The position numbers and the translations under genes were made by a program. The notes under the pieces are model-generated. The model had not been told where the DNA came from and did not search any database. It saw only the letters and a program-made list of their open reading frames with translations. A DNA stretch of 64,000 nucleotides, from contig JAQFVV010000027.1 of the NCBI GenBank assembly GCA_028023455.1, forward strand, positions 9,361,845 to 9,425,844, read 5' to 3'. Positions 1 to 14,100 of this stretch are shown one piece after another. Origin of the DNA: Epiperipatus broadwayi. Lineage: Eukaryota > Onychophora > Udeonychophora > Euonychophora > Peripatidae. The stretch's first letter is position 1, and the number at the start of each line of letters is the position of its first letter.

Positions 1-1300
1 TCGAACTTCGTATGAACTCATGAATGATAAACCAATTGTTTTCTTATCTTTATTTTAAGTAGAAGTTAAAGAATATTAATATTTTTTTAAAAAAATTGAA
101 TATTGCAAGAAAGAAAGTTCATAAGTAAAAATTTCCATTATCTAGCAGCATGAAGACAAGTAATATTTATGGCTTGTATAGTGGTATTTGAAAAAAAGAA
201 ACTAACACTTTTAAAAACAGAACAATAAAGCAGTTCAGAAGAACAGTAACCATTTTTTAATCGAACAAAATGATAATGAGACTGGAATTTCCTCTCACAC
301 AATAAGACAATAATTCGCTTATATGCATGATGACTTATTTATCCAAAGTTTAAGCAGGGCAACTACATGATAGAGTATTACAATTATAAATTTTTTATTT
401 CTTGCTATACCCCATAATAAAATGTTTGTAGCATCTCAAATTTAGGGCTACATTATAAAATAAGCTCATGTACATATGTCAGATTTGGACTTTGTATATG
501 ATAAAAAAAAGTCTTGTAGAAAAGAAATAATTTTTGGCACTGAATGAAAAACGCTGCAACAAAGAAAGATTGTTGAAGACTGGAGTGATTTTGGTGAATA
601 TTCAGGATTAAAAAGTAATTTAAGCAATCATTTTGGTGAATATTCAGGATTAAAAAGTAATTTAAGCAATCAGATATGATTGAGTTTTAGATGATTTAAT
701 GTTTTTGGCAGAGAATGTCTGTGCATAAAAATAAAATGGAATGCTTTCGGGAGCAAAAATGGGATTAAAGATGATTATTAGAATTATTTAAAAACCTTAA
801 CATTCATATGCAATGTTACTAGTGAATATAATTTTGATTCTTTGTATTATCAATAAAATATATATATATATCTATTTTTAACAAATTAAGAACCAAACAA
901 AAAAAAAAAAGACTTCTAGCAACCTTCTCTTCAAATTTTAATAATTTAGGATTTATTATAATTTTTTACTGTATTTTTATTATTACTTCTTTTGATATAT
1001 AATTAATTTAAATAGTTTGTCTATTTTTAATGACAGATTTTTATGATGTCTAGAATTCAGATGAAAGCTGTCATAAAAACATTAATGATTATACAAATAA
1101 TGTAAATTGCCCTGTGTGATTTAGTGCAATAGTAGATGGATGAAATCTAGAGCTAAGAGTCGAAGAATTATGACCAATTCTGCGATTTCTTGTGCTTGAA
1201 ATTTCATACAAACTGCCAGCCAACAAAATATTAGATTTAATAATATAAATTATTTTTAAACTAATAAAAAAAAAAGGGATATGGTTTTATTGCTCACAGT
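1..1300. other. 3' flank of CFAP210, no gene seen
   Basis: Apart from the poly(A) signal beyond its edge and a 42-bp tandem duplication at 588-672, I see only AT-rich sequence with homopolymer runs and no coding structure. Confidence 0.5.
588..672. repeat. 42-bp tandem duplication
   Basis: The unit beginning ATTTTGGTGAATATTCAGG occurs twice in succession without differences. Perfect identity suggests a recent slippage or repair event. Confidence 0.9.
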
Positions 1301-1382
1301 TGATAACAAGTTCGAGATCCAGAATCGACCCTGGGATCTTCCAACTTAAGTTGGACACAACTACGCCAAACTGCAGAGGGTT
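1290..1382 (-). repeat. tRNA-derived SINE remnant
   Basis: The minus strand reads an A-box-like TTTGGCGTAGTTG, a stem-like CCAACTTAAGTTGG and a B-box-like GGGTCGATTCTGG, as in a tRNA-derived SINE head. No intact acceptor stem is seen, so this is not a functional tRNA gene. Confidence 0.5.
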
Positions 1383-1501
1383 TTAAAGTAATAAGAATAT
1401 TTAATGTAAGAGTTTAACACATTGCATATTATTTAATGATTTAAATAGAGTGCATTGCAAAATTGCTTTATCATGAAAGCATTTATAACTTTTTTACAAT
1501 T

Positions 1502-1507
1502 TTTATT
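1502..1507 (-). promoter_or_regulatory. candidate CFAP210 poly(A) signal
   Basis: Read on the minus strand this is AATAAA, about 80 nt beyond the TGA stop at 1587. In such AT-rich DNA the hexamer is common by chance, so only the position supports it. Confidence 0.4.
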
Positions 1508-1586
1508 TATTACAAATAACATTTATATAATTAAGAGACTATGTAATGAAAATCCTTAAACAATTTACTAAATTATTTCATAATTT

Positions 1587-2108
1587 TCACCATATAAATC
1601 CTAGTTTCTGGTAAGAGTTCATCGTACCTTCAAGATGCTCTTGCATTCTCAAGTTTTCTTCATTATGTATACGACCTAACTGTGTCGGCATTCCTAATGC
1701 TGGCAAGTAACTAGGTCGTATTCCACCTCGTTCCTTGAGCAATGGTCCCAAACCTCCACCAATACCAGGAGTTGCTTCTTTTAGTAGAGGTAAGATATCA
1801 TTTTCTTGCTTCCGTAAAGTTTCAATAATTGGAGTGACATAATTTTGAAATTCATTTTCTTCTGATTGTAATTCTTGGAAAATATTTTCTAACATTTTCC
1901 GATCATCATCGCGTAACTTCTGTTCATTTGCTTTTCTTTCATTGTCTTGTTGCTTCAAGAATTCTTTTAGTTTTACAACTTCCTCCTTTTTTCTTTTAGC
2001 CTTTTCAGCTTCTTCCTGGTGATATTTGTCAGCATCTTCATTATATTCTTGCTGTTGAAATTTTTTTAAATTTTCTTCTTGTAAACGTTTTTCTCGGATT
2101 TCTTTGAC
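1587..2108 (-). CDS. CFAP210: CFAP210 terminal coding exon with stop
   Basis: This 522-nt exon holds 173 codons plus TGA and begins in phase 0 after acceptor ATTACTGTAG. It opens '[20 protein letters not shown]' and continues as coiled coil through '[17 protein letters not shown]'. It then switches to a Gly/Pro-containing tail, '[18 protein letters not shown]' and '[16 protein letters not shown]', and closes '[11 protein letters not shown]'. The non-helical tail is probably the part that lies against the tubulin lattice; this is inferred from the family being microtubule inner proteins. A candidate poly(A) signal lies about 80 nt downstream. Confidence 0.88.
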   Translation of the reverse strand, partial: VKEIREKRLQEENLKKFQQQEYNEDADKYHQEEAEKAKRKKEEVVKLKEFLKQQDNERKANEQKLRDDDRKMLENIFQELQSEENEFQNYVTPIIETLRKQENDILPLLKEATPGIGGGLGPLLKERGGIRPSYLPALGMPTQLGRIHNEENLRMQEHLEGTMNSYQKLGFIW

Positions 2109-5100
2109 CTACAGTAATAAGAAAAGATAAATAAACTACTGAATTTTTATGTAGATGAATAAATATTTTTCAAATATAAAATATATACCATAGAAAATGT
2201 GAAAATTCTTTTTAACAAATTGTAGTCACATACAAGATTCACACCCACTACTGTCCATAGTGTGAAGGTGTCTTTGTAAACAGCATAATTTAATCAAATT
2301 TTAATCTAAAGGTATAAACCTACTGAAATTCAAGAAGTTAATAAAGCAATATAAATACCTGTAAAATAATAGTGAACTGGTTAAAAAATTAGTGCCTTTC
2401 AATGGGGTGATAACAGCTTTTAAAGGCCCATTATAAAGGAAAATTAAGCGACTGAAAAAATAAAACATTTCCAGACTAAACAACTGCAATTGATGGTTTT
2501 GCTTTCTTCTTATTTAAAACAACTGAACACCCAGTTAGTGACCAATTATTGGACACATAGCTGGAAGCTAGCTACTTATTAAAAAAAATAGAAAGTTTGA
2601 AATTCAGTAACCATCTGAAAAAAAAAAAAAGAAAGATCCTGATTCAAATTTAAAATCATAGTCAAAGTAGATAGATGTATTAATCATGTTACCATAATAC
2701 CCCCTCCCCTTTTGTATATTATATTTGGATATAAGGAAGAATCAAAAACAAAAAACTCGGATGAAAGAACAAACAAGCATCATCAAAAAAATCAAGAAAA
2801 CAAATGGGATTGTGCTTGATATATTGCTAGAAGAGATGATGATAGACAAATAAAGCCTTAAACTGAATCCCAAGACTAATAGATCTAGAAAGAGAATGTG
2901 AGATAAATGAAAAGGAACTTTCAGAGTGGTGTGAAGAAGAGAAATTATGGATTGAAGAAAATGAATTACATTTGGAGAGTAATGTATCACTAAAGATGGA
3001 AAATGATAGCAAAAAAATCAAATGCCTTTGTTTTGGTCATATATTCTGTAATCATTCTCATTTTGATCTAAAAATAAGTAAAAACAGATATACTGTGTAT
3101 GTATATATAATATAGTGATCGCTCAAATGAATAATCATTCTTATCCCAAAAGAAAAATGAAGTTGATTAGTTTTGTAATGACTATAATCCATGAAATGTA
3201 AATAAATAATGAAATAGATTACTGCTCGCAAGTTTATAAGTTTGAGCACTAGGGGCGCTAACAGTTACAAAACATAGATCTTCAGCTCTAATGACCTATC
3301 ATTATACTTAATCACATGTAAGTAAAAATATAAATATATATATTTTTCTTTTAATATCTGCATTATTATTATTTTTTTTCTAAAAGACTTCAATACCTTG
3401 TCTAATTATAATTCTCCATTATTTTTTATCTTCAGCAGTATCCTCGCAAGGAAATAATATAGAAGGCAAAGTGCCCAATATGTCAAATTTTAGCCTTGCT
3501 GTAAAAACAGGAAAATTTTTCCTTGCAGATTTTTCGATATCGCTTATGGCAATGTTTGAAGAATTTTGCAAGATATAAGAATTACAAGGTGTACTCAATA
3601 CACCATCAAGATAAAGTACTTCAATATAATGTTGATAAAATTGATTTCATCATACCTACATAATGCTCTAATCAAACAGTAGATCTTAGAATGCAGATAA
3701 TCCCACCATGTAATATATGTAAAGTTCAACTGAGCAAAATTTTAACTGTAGAAAGGTTGATTATATCTTGGTTTAACAAGTCTGATGAATGATTTGGTAT
3801 TATTTGTCTTCTTCAAAGGATTTTTGTCTTTATTTTAGATGTACTACAATATATTTCTCATGTTATAAAGAAAATTTAGACAATCCATGAAACAAAATAG
3901 CATTTTTTTGACCAACGATGAATATTTTACACAATGGACAGTAGATATAATTTTATTAAATATCAGTCATACATTTTCCTCAACGAATTTTAAATTTTTG
4001 ACATAACGCATCAGCAATTAAAAGTGCAGTGATTCTTTATCCTAACAGGATATGAGGGTTTGTCAGATTTTAAATCCATTGTGGAATATCTTGCTAAAAA
4101 AAAAAGTTTATTTGTGTTTTTGAGTTAATCTTTATAACTTTAATAGAATCTGACATTACCCTAAAAACTTTTTTAATGAAATTATTATCATCAAAATAAT
4201 CAAATGGCTTGATGCTTAGGAGGTCTTATGAAGTTTGAGCATCAGAATTTAGATATAATCCATGTACCTGTAGATCAAACCCACCACTATATCATTACAT
4301 TAAACGATGGAGGTCAATTCATGAGAGTCTCCAGATGAGATATTTAAGTTAATCATGTATCAAAAGTTCTTCAAATAATGTTCAATCACTTCATATGCTC
4401 AATCCAACAAGATGTTTTAGCATGATAATTCATATATCCAGAAGGCTGAAGAACATGCTGATAGGTCTTATGCACTTAGAAGATATATATTATGAAGCAT
4501 CAGTAGATGAAATTGTTTGCAATGTCTTTGTTACTTCCATGTCTTATCATCGTACAATAAATTTAGCAGAATAATGTCTATATAAAACCAATTCAATATG
4601 TCACAGTGATGACATAATCTACTTTTTAGTGCAATGGCACATAGAAGTTTTAAGATCTAAGTTCATCTTTTTAAAGTGATTATATTAAAACTTGTATTCT
4701 CATCAGCTGATAAAGCACTTAATTACTAAATCAAAATCTTTTTTCTCTAAATTGGCAAGAAAAGAGTAATCATCGGCATATTGTAAATCTGGAGGCTAAA
4801 AAGATCAGACTGTTGTTCTTGCTTTTATTCGGGTTCAAATTAAAAACACCATATCGTTTTGGTGCCTGCATTTTCAAGCAAGTTATAAACTCCCAAAAAT
4901 CTCTTTCATAAGAATAGACAACTAAGAACTATCATGCAAAGGGTCCCTGTTACATAGCACTTCATTTCAATATCTCAGATTTTCTATTTCCTTTAATAAT
5001 AATTCATCTCAAACCTTTACAGGAAGTTATATGAATTAATTTACATGAAAACTGCTATTCTTGAATATGCCCATAATTTTTTTTCATTAACTGCATCAAA

Positions 5101-8100
5101 TATCAACTATATTGATAAAAGTAATATATAAATCACACTTAATGGGACTTTTTTTTTAATGCATTTTCTTGGCAAAAAACTTATCTTGAATGTCTAAAAT
5201 CACACTGTGACTGGAAAACATGACATAATTATACTGATTTAATGTAAGATCAATAATTATACATTTTAATAATGTCAGTCTTATTAAATGTAAGAATAGT
5301 GATACAAACACGATTTTCTCAACTTTTAACAATACACGGCTTTGAATTAGAGTGGGAAAAAATGATTTTGGAAGAACATCAGGGAAAAAAAACCCATTGA
5401 ACTCAAAATTGTGTTGTGTTTGTAATTAAATAATGGCAATAGAGTTGCACAAATATGTAATTCCAGATGGTCACGATCCTATACTATCTTAAGTATCTGC
5501 AGATGGTAAGAAAAAAGAATAAAACGTGAGAGATAGAAAAGACTTTGTGCTGGAAATGTTGTGCACTGTTTGATTGGCTAGCATTTTATCCCATGAGGCA
5601 GCAGGACATTGTTGCTTAGGTACTATTTATCAATTATTTGAAGCAAACCCTGAAGGATCAAAGACTGTTGAGGTTCACCCTATCATTGCTGATGCTTAAA
5701 AATCATACGACTTAAGCAACTATTCATGTGATTAAGTAAAATAATAGTAACTATAGACACAGTGCTTGTAGGATAGATACCCCTTCCCAAACACTGGTAA
5801 ATATGTATCATATAACATTTGTGTTTTGAGTTAGTGTATGAAATTCATGTGACAAATTCAGATTAAATGAGAATCTCATCCTCTAAGAATAACCAATTGC
5901 CACCCATGAATCATTAATGGCGAAATACAGACCACTTGAATTATCTAGGTTAGACTTGGCCGCTAGCCATAGTCATAACAGATTGATTATATTAACCATC
6001 AGATCACAAATCCTTTAGTATTTATTAAGATTATTGAAAGATAAACAAAGGTTCATAATATCTAAGATCCAACACACAGTCCCACACTTCAGTCTTCACA
6101 AATCATCAATAATTCTGAAGCAGGTTATCTATAGAAATAGCTTTGTACATTAAGAACTTTGATAATATTTCAAATATCAATACAGGCAATATAAATGTAT
6201 TCATTTGAAGCACTTGTATATAAAACATTATGAATGATGCATTCAAGTGAACTGTAACAGCAAAGACTCACAGGATCAGTTTTTAAGTCTTATTTATATT
6301 GCATTGATTTCATTTGCTTTATTTTAAAAATGTGAGAGAAAACACATTTATATAAATATGATGTTTTTATAATTAACAAGTGCACATATAATCCAGTTAG
6401 ACAAATTATACTAATCCCATTTTATTTGCAAACCTTACTATTAACATATCATCATTATCAAACATCATCAATCCATTGCAGGATGAAGGCCTCTCCAAGT
6501 TCAATCCATCTCTAGTCTCTTGTCTACATTACCACTGCACACTTTCTTAATTCATCAATCCATCTCACATGTCTCTTTTTGTGTCTTTTACAATCTCTTG
6601 GAATCCAGTTTAAGATTTCAATTATCCATCTATTATCAGCTCTTCTATCAATATGTCCAGCCCAAATCCACTTCAGTCTCTTAATTCTTTCAACAATGTC
6701 ATTAACATCTGTTTATTCTCTTACCCATATATTGTGTATTTGATCTCTTCTTATTACTCCTAACATGCATCTCTCCATTCTTCTGCTACTTGTCCAAATC
6801 TCAGATTCATGAGTAGTAATGGTAAAATATTTATTAAAAACATTAAAGAATTTAGAATTACTAATATGTTTGTTGCCTTTTAAAGTTATTAAGCAGATGT
6901 ACTAATATAACCTAATCATATAGGAAATGAATTAATTCCATTTTATATAAACCTTGCCCCATTGAATTAAATATGCATGTGACAACCAGCTTTGTAATAA
7001 ATACTTCACAGAGTTTTTTATCTTATTAATTTAAACATTTTCTCTATCACATTATTATTTAATTAAGATATAATAATCAAATTGTGACTGACAATAAAAG
7101 GCTTGCAGGTCTAATTTCAAGAAAACCATCCGTTATGCTAAATATAAACTAATTACCAGTATGTTTCAATCATATTTGCACGAGGAAATATTTACTTGAA
7201 AATGTCATTCTATTTATCATGATAAATTGGAAAGATGGGGTGATGAAATCAATTAAAACAGCTTAGTTGTAGTTCCAAAATGTGTGATGCTCTAAGTATG
7301 CATACAATGATTTGTAAGAGTCAATATTGGCATTTTATTCAGACTGTGACAAATTAATAGATTATCTACTCCATGCTGAGTTAATTACAAACATCGGAAA
7401 GTAAAAGCAACAAACAGAAAGGCTTCCAAATGGGTGTTGGATTTATTTGAAGGAACAGCTTTTTTGGCAGGTAGCCAATGATATTACTAGAAATGTTATG
7501 TGACTTGAAATCATCAATTGAAGCAAACCCAAGATTAATATAATGGCCCTATTAATCATTTATAGGAAATGTGTGCATGTTAATATATTGGCCCATGTGT
7601 GAGTGTATTTAATAATCTTAGATATTGACAGATGAGATTTTTTTCTTGGAAGATAAAAGTCACTTAATATTTATGTAGAAATTTGTGGATATTTTAATCA
7701 TCATTAGCAGTCATTCATAAAGAAGTACATACACTTTTAAACTATGAATCATTAATACACTCATATCATATAACTTTATTAATAAATACATAATGAGTCC
7801 GTACACAACAATATCTTCCCTTCACTCTAGAAATAAGCAGTTTTAATTGCAAATAAAATCTTGTAACTCTACTGGTTTCTTTATAGCCTAGCTGTTGTGG
7901 GTGGTGGTATGGGTCCCTCCTCGTCAGTAGTTAATTCATTACCTGAAGAAGTAATTAGCTCCTGTAAATCTAAACTGAAAATTTTCCAAAGATTTCTGTC
8001 TCCATATTTGTAGAAACATTCATTTTAATATCTTTATCCATAATCTGAGTAATAGGTATATTTTCTAGCATTTCAATTTGATGTTCTCTAATACGATTTA

Positions 8101-11100
8101 TACGCCATCTCAAAATTATATCTTCTAATCCTATCCTGTACTTGTGCAGATGCTATTTTACTTATTTCTCCTGGTAACTACCTTTTCTCCAAATTGTCTG
8201 TTTTAATTCTAAGTTTATGTCTCTTTTTAATTTTACCTGATATTAAAACAGACAAATACGTCCTTATGTGGTGTTCCATTAATAAATCTGCAAGTGTTTT
8301 TCTTGTAATAGAACATGGCATGAAGTATTGGTAAAACATTACTATTGTTAGTACTTTATGGATGTCAGAAAAAATTTTATTTAAAGTACTTTTCAACTGT
8401 TGGACGGCCTTTTCTGCAATGCTGTTCGATTGATGGTGAAATGGCAGTGTAAGTTCATGCATTATCCCCTTCACAGTAAGGAAATCTGTCATGCCATTGT
8501 TCAATATTACAGTCTTAGAATATCTGTGTATGGAAAAAAAGTTCATTTAAGACTTATTACACTCTGTACTGATATATTTTACTAAGCGATATTCTATCCA
8601 TTTTGAATGAATTTGTGGCATCTACAACTATTAAAAAAATATATCTGTGGAATGGCCCAACATGGTCTAAATGACCTCTTTCCCATTCTCTTTTAGCCTC
8701 ATGATGATGGAAATGTTTTTAGCAGGAAAACTTGCTGTTTGTTGGTAAGCTTGACATTTTTTAAATCTGTTTGAGACCACTTCATGCCAATTCTCCCATT
8801 CTTATTATCCCAGGGTGTTCATAGTATAATAACTGCTTCCCCTCAGGTAGAATTATTACCTGATCTATCATTAGATAAATAATTAGAGATAATCTCTAAC
8901 TCCACAAGTTTTTTTATTTAATAACTATTAATTTCTTTAACTCTCGTAAATTCAGATGCTCATTCACAAACAATTTCTAAGTAAGCACTTTGCTATTCAC
9001 TCTTGAGTCGGTCTAATTAGGTTTGACTGTAGTTCTTTTCTATTGCTATAACTTGTCTGCAACTGCACCATCAGCTATCAATCTCTTCTTCAAGTTTCAC
9101 TAGTCTGTTTTTTCACTTCACTTTTTCCCCATCTCCATTCTACTACTCAGTCTCTTTTCATTTAGAAAGTTTTACTAATTTGCATATTGTTAGACAATTA
9201 TAATGCAAATTAGAATGTTATCTGCAGTTATTCTAATTTTTTTTCTGTATATAACTATTTCTAGAGAGGCTTAACATTGCCTGTATTGATCAGCTTGCAC
9301 ACACATACACATTTATATATATAATTTTATTAATAAATGTATAACTAGTCAGTACCCAACAGAAGTTACAGAGTTATAAATTGTACTCTTTGTAATAGAT
9401 AATCATTTTAATGAGTAGTGAATAATTCAGACAGCTCTGTGAATTATAGAATTTATTGAACTTTTGCTCAAGAAACTTTGCTTTGATGTTTGACTGCAAA
9501 AATTATCTGTGATTTATAGATAAGTCCATATATGAAGATGCTTATCCATTATTCTACTCGTTATTTTATAATATTCTCTTACCTTTTAAAGCAAACTTTT
9601 CTTTCTGAAATACTTCAATATCTTGTAAGTCTCCAGCATATTCTATTCTTTATGTCTTTCCAATGAAAGCAGTATTACACTTGGGTATATCTGAGATAAT
9701 CTTTACAATGTAAATGGGATATGCTACTCTCATGAAAACTATACTTGATGTCATCATAATATACTTTTTTAGAAAAACTTTGTCTAATTCGATGATGATT
9801 GATTTTACATTAGTAGATATAATTAGAGAGGATTTGAACCCAGATTTCAAGCTCTCTTCAGACATTCACTCCATCTTATACAACCAATATCCATGATCAT
9901 ATGAAATGATCTCCAATATATGTATTTCTTGCTGAACCAGCACTCATCAGTTGAGCCAGATCATAATCCTCCACCCATATACACAATCAGGGCTCAGTTT
10001 ATATTAAGATAGCAAATCCAGCAAGATGAACATATTAATTATCTAATATTAAGTATTGAATGTCTAGAAAAAAATTTCTTTATTTAAATATTCCAATTAC
10101 ATTCAACTGTTAATAGTCTGAACAGGCACTAACCTGTATTCAAAGCGCATTGAATACAGGTTAGTCCCTGTTCAGACTATTTACATAAGCTTTCTGTGCA
10201 CTCTATAAATTAATTACTACTATTCAACTGTTAAATAATAGCACCCAGGTTAGTATATGCTCAACATTTTGAGATGTATTCTCCTCTCTTTATCAGCATG
10301 GGAATCGAACCTGAACCCTTAGATTTTTGAATATTGAATTTTAAAGTAATGCTCTAACCAGCTGAATTATAATGCCAGTTGGTTAGAGCAGTACCTTAAA
10401 ATTCAAGAATCTAGATTCAGGTTCGATTCCCATGCTAGTACTGTCACTGGTCAGGCCAGCAACATCTGAAGAAGAGAGAAGAAGAATAACTTTTGAAACG
10501 TGTGTGCTATTACTAATAAATGAATGTAATTGGAATATTTAAATAAAGTTAACATATTAATTAGTTTTATTATAATATTTTTAGAATTTTACAGATTATC
10601 TTTCAATGAAATTTTTCCTTTAAATTTCTAGGCTGATTACAAAGTTCCACATTTAATCCATTATTCTGCCATACAGAAAATATCACGTGTTTTCTAATAA
10701 TAAGATCATTATCAGAAAACAATCGATTCTTCTTTTTAATGAATCCAAACTAAATTTATATTTAACACTCTCCTTAAAAGAATTCCATGCCTCAGTAACA
10801 TGATAATCTTGAATGTCCAAATTAGCAATTTTAGTATTTAATGGCTACTAAAATTTAGCACAGACAAGTTACATATAAAGAATTAGCGTCAAATTTTTAT
10901 GAATACAAATGAAATAGGATCTATTTTTTAATACAATTGTCATTTCAAACTTGGAGTACAGTATACTAGTATAGAATTGCAATTGTAAATGTTCTTATAA
11001 TGTCGACTTCACTTGTATTTTGACTCCTAACTATAATGCAGTCTATTAAATGCCATTGTTTTGAACATGGATGCATTCAAGTCCTTTAATAATAATTTTT

Positions 11101-14100
11101 CTGCCTAAACAAGATGTGAAAGTCAATCCATGTGTTAAGCAAAAATTTAACAGACCATTTGATTTATAGCAGAAATATAACAATTTTTGGCCAAGGCTTA
11201 CTATTCATACAAATGTGTCATGGTCTCCAAGAAGAAATTAATCATACTGATCCAACAAGGAATAAAAGTTTCCTTTCTCGGAAATTAATATTGTTAATTC
11301 AATGATTAAACATCACATGATCACTATTTCTTATGTCTATACTAGTTGTTGAAACAGTAACAGACTCCTTATAGTAGTGCCACCCAGTGCAAGCCTTAGC
11401 AATCAGTGGATGCAAAAAGGTTTGTGCATAAAATCCCTATCTTGTGCTTAGACACTAGACAGAAATTTTATGCACAAACTTTCTTGCATCCATTGATTAC
11501 TAAGGCTTGCATTGGGTGGCACTACTGAATGGAAAGTTTGTCAATGATTAATCAATGGATTTTAGATCTAATCAGTGAAAAATGATTTCTATTACTAACT
11601 GATCTGGTAAAAAGTTGTGGGCTCATTCAGTGATCACTTTTTAATCACTTTATGCTGTTCAGACTATTAATCTTAAAAGCATTTTGAGTAGTTAGCACAT
11701 TTGTCAGCCATATTCAGGTGGAATATAGGGGGGGAATGTTCAGATACTTGAGGATTTTTTTAGACATCCAATTCACAGATAGCCAAATATTGGTAAATGG
11801 GTTATAAACTATTTTAACAGTAGTATAAAGGTCACAGTTTAAAAGAGGTTACTCAGTTGGATGTTAATAATCATAAAATGGTGCGTGCTATCATGGCTGG
11901 GAAATACAGGTCATAATTTTATGTGTAAAAGCTGGCCATAGCCACTTGATGGAGAATTTTCCAAATCAACACTTTTTTCTTGCATTAAAAAGACAACTAG
12001 ACAAAAGCAGGTTTTAGAAAATTTGTTTTTTTATGCCGATCTAATGACCATTATTCAATTTTTATACAGAATTGGTATAAGAGTGGAGAAAGATTATCGT
12101 TATTTGTTGCAGCTTAAGTGTAAAAGAATAATGTGGTACTGAGATACCAACATCTTTATGGATAAGTATTGGAAATATATAAAATAATATATCCACTTCT
12201 AAATTTTAGTCATCTACTTGAAGGAGATTTTCTAAAGTGGTTATTTTTTTTATTAAAGTAACCCACTTGCAACTTTTACATATTTTATCTAAAAATAAAA
12301 CATTAATGAGAATGAAATAGCTGTAATAATTAGGGCTCCATTTTAAAACAATAATGTTTAAATAATAAAAGCAACCCAGAGACTTTTTACTTTCTTTTTA
12401 TATCTTCAAATTACTTAATATGTTCAGGTGCTTTTTCATTCCTTTTTACATATAGTAAACAAATTTTTGAAACCTTCACTTCTTTTTGCAGTTTTCAGAA
12501 ATAGCTCTGAAAACGGCTACTACATAGTCGAAACTGTCAGACAATAAAAAGCATTTAAAAATTTATTTAAGTTACACTTTTTGCAGATGACATGGTTGTT
12601 TTTGCAAATAATACTTCAGAAAATGTTACAAGAATTATCAGATTATATATTAAAGTAGGACTAAAGATGAATGCTAAAAAGATTAAATATTCAATTGATT
12701 TTTTCAGAAGAAAATAAGATTGGTAATCATGAATTAGAAGAAGTTAACAATTACAAATAAATACCTTGGTCATATTATTAATACATATGGAAATAGGTAA
12801 TAAATTAAATTAATCATAGATTTAAACTTGAATGGAGTGGTTTTGGTTAAAATAACTTAATAGTTAAAGGATATATGCTTGTGTTTGAAAAAAGATTTTA
12901 ATAGATGTGTTTGTATCAGATTTTATCTAATGATCTGAAACGTGGATACTTAATGGAAGAACAATGTAAAGACTTTAGACCACTTAATGAAGTATGAAAA
13001 GGTGTATGTTAGGAGTAACAAGAAGGAAGTGAAAATAAAATACATGGATAAGAAAACAAATTGGTGTTATTAACATTACTGAAAGAATTTAAGAGACTGA
13101 AATGAAGCTGGACTAGATATATTGCTAGAAGAGATGATAATAGATGTAACAATTGAAGTCTTAAACTGGATCCCAAGAGATTACAAAAGACCTACAAAGA
13201 GACCATGTGATGTAGATGGATAGAATAAGCAAACTTGTTATTGTAATGTGAAGTGAAACTGGATTAAACTTGAAAAGAATCTCATCCTGCAGTGGACTGG
13301 TAGCATTTGAAAATGATGATCATAAAATTTAATCTTTTCATTAAGGTGCATGTATGTCCAATGATATTTTAAATTTAAGAACTCATCAGTAAATAATTAT
13401 GTATCATTGCATATATGTGGGTTGTCATATATGATGGTTTGTTTTCAGAAATTCTTTTACGTAGGTCATATCTCTGCAGATACTGTTAACTAAACTGAAC
13501 ATTCTTTCCTTCTAAAACTGTTGCATATCTATGTGAACCTGTTTCCTTCTTTTACTGCTATCTTTCAATCTTCAATCACCAAATCATTCTCCCATTCTAT
13601 TTTGACAAGAACTGTTGAGGGGCTCCAATATCCTAACCTCATATTCCTTTAAATGAAATTCAAAAAATCTGGTACTTTTCTATTATCTGGAGCCATTCGA
13701 TTTTTTTTTATTTCTCCTTTTTTAAAAAAAAAAAATGTATAGGTAAAATATCACCTATAATTTACATTCTGTAGACCAGACAATTTTAGTTGCATCCAAA
13801 AGTGATTCGAATACATTGTTATCTCTGATTTCCATTCTCTAAATGAACTTGGCCAAGTACAAATTCAAATGCTTTTGCAGTGTTCCTCTGAGTATGTTAT
13901 CTTTTTGTTCATACCTGATTCCTCTTTGCAGAACTTGCTCAATGCCAATTCCTTGGCCCGGTAATAGAAGCAAACAGCTGTTATGAGTGGTAGATGATTG
14001 TTGGAGAACCAATTTCCATGATGGATGTTGACCTTTTTAGGTAAATGGATTTTCTGCAATTCCAGAAAATACATAAACCAAAGCAGAACCTTTTCATGAT

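Noticed and set aside
10371-10441. Functional tRNA gene
   Set aside because: A- and B-boxes are good, but no acceptor stem pairs. It sits in a duplicated SINE unit with AT-rich tails.
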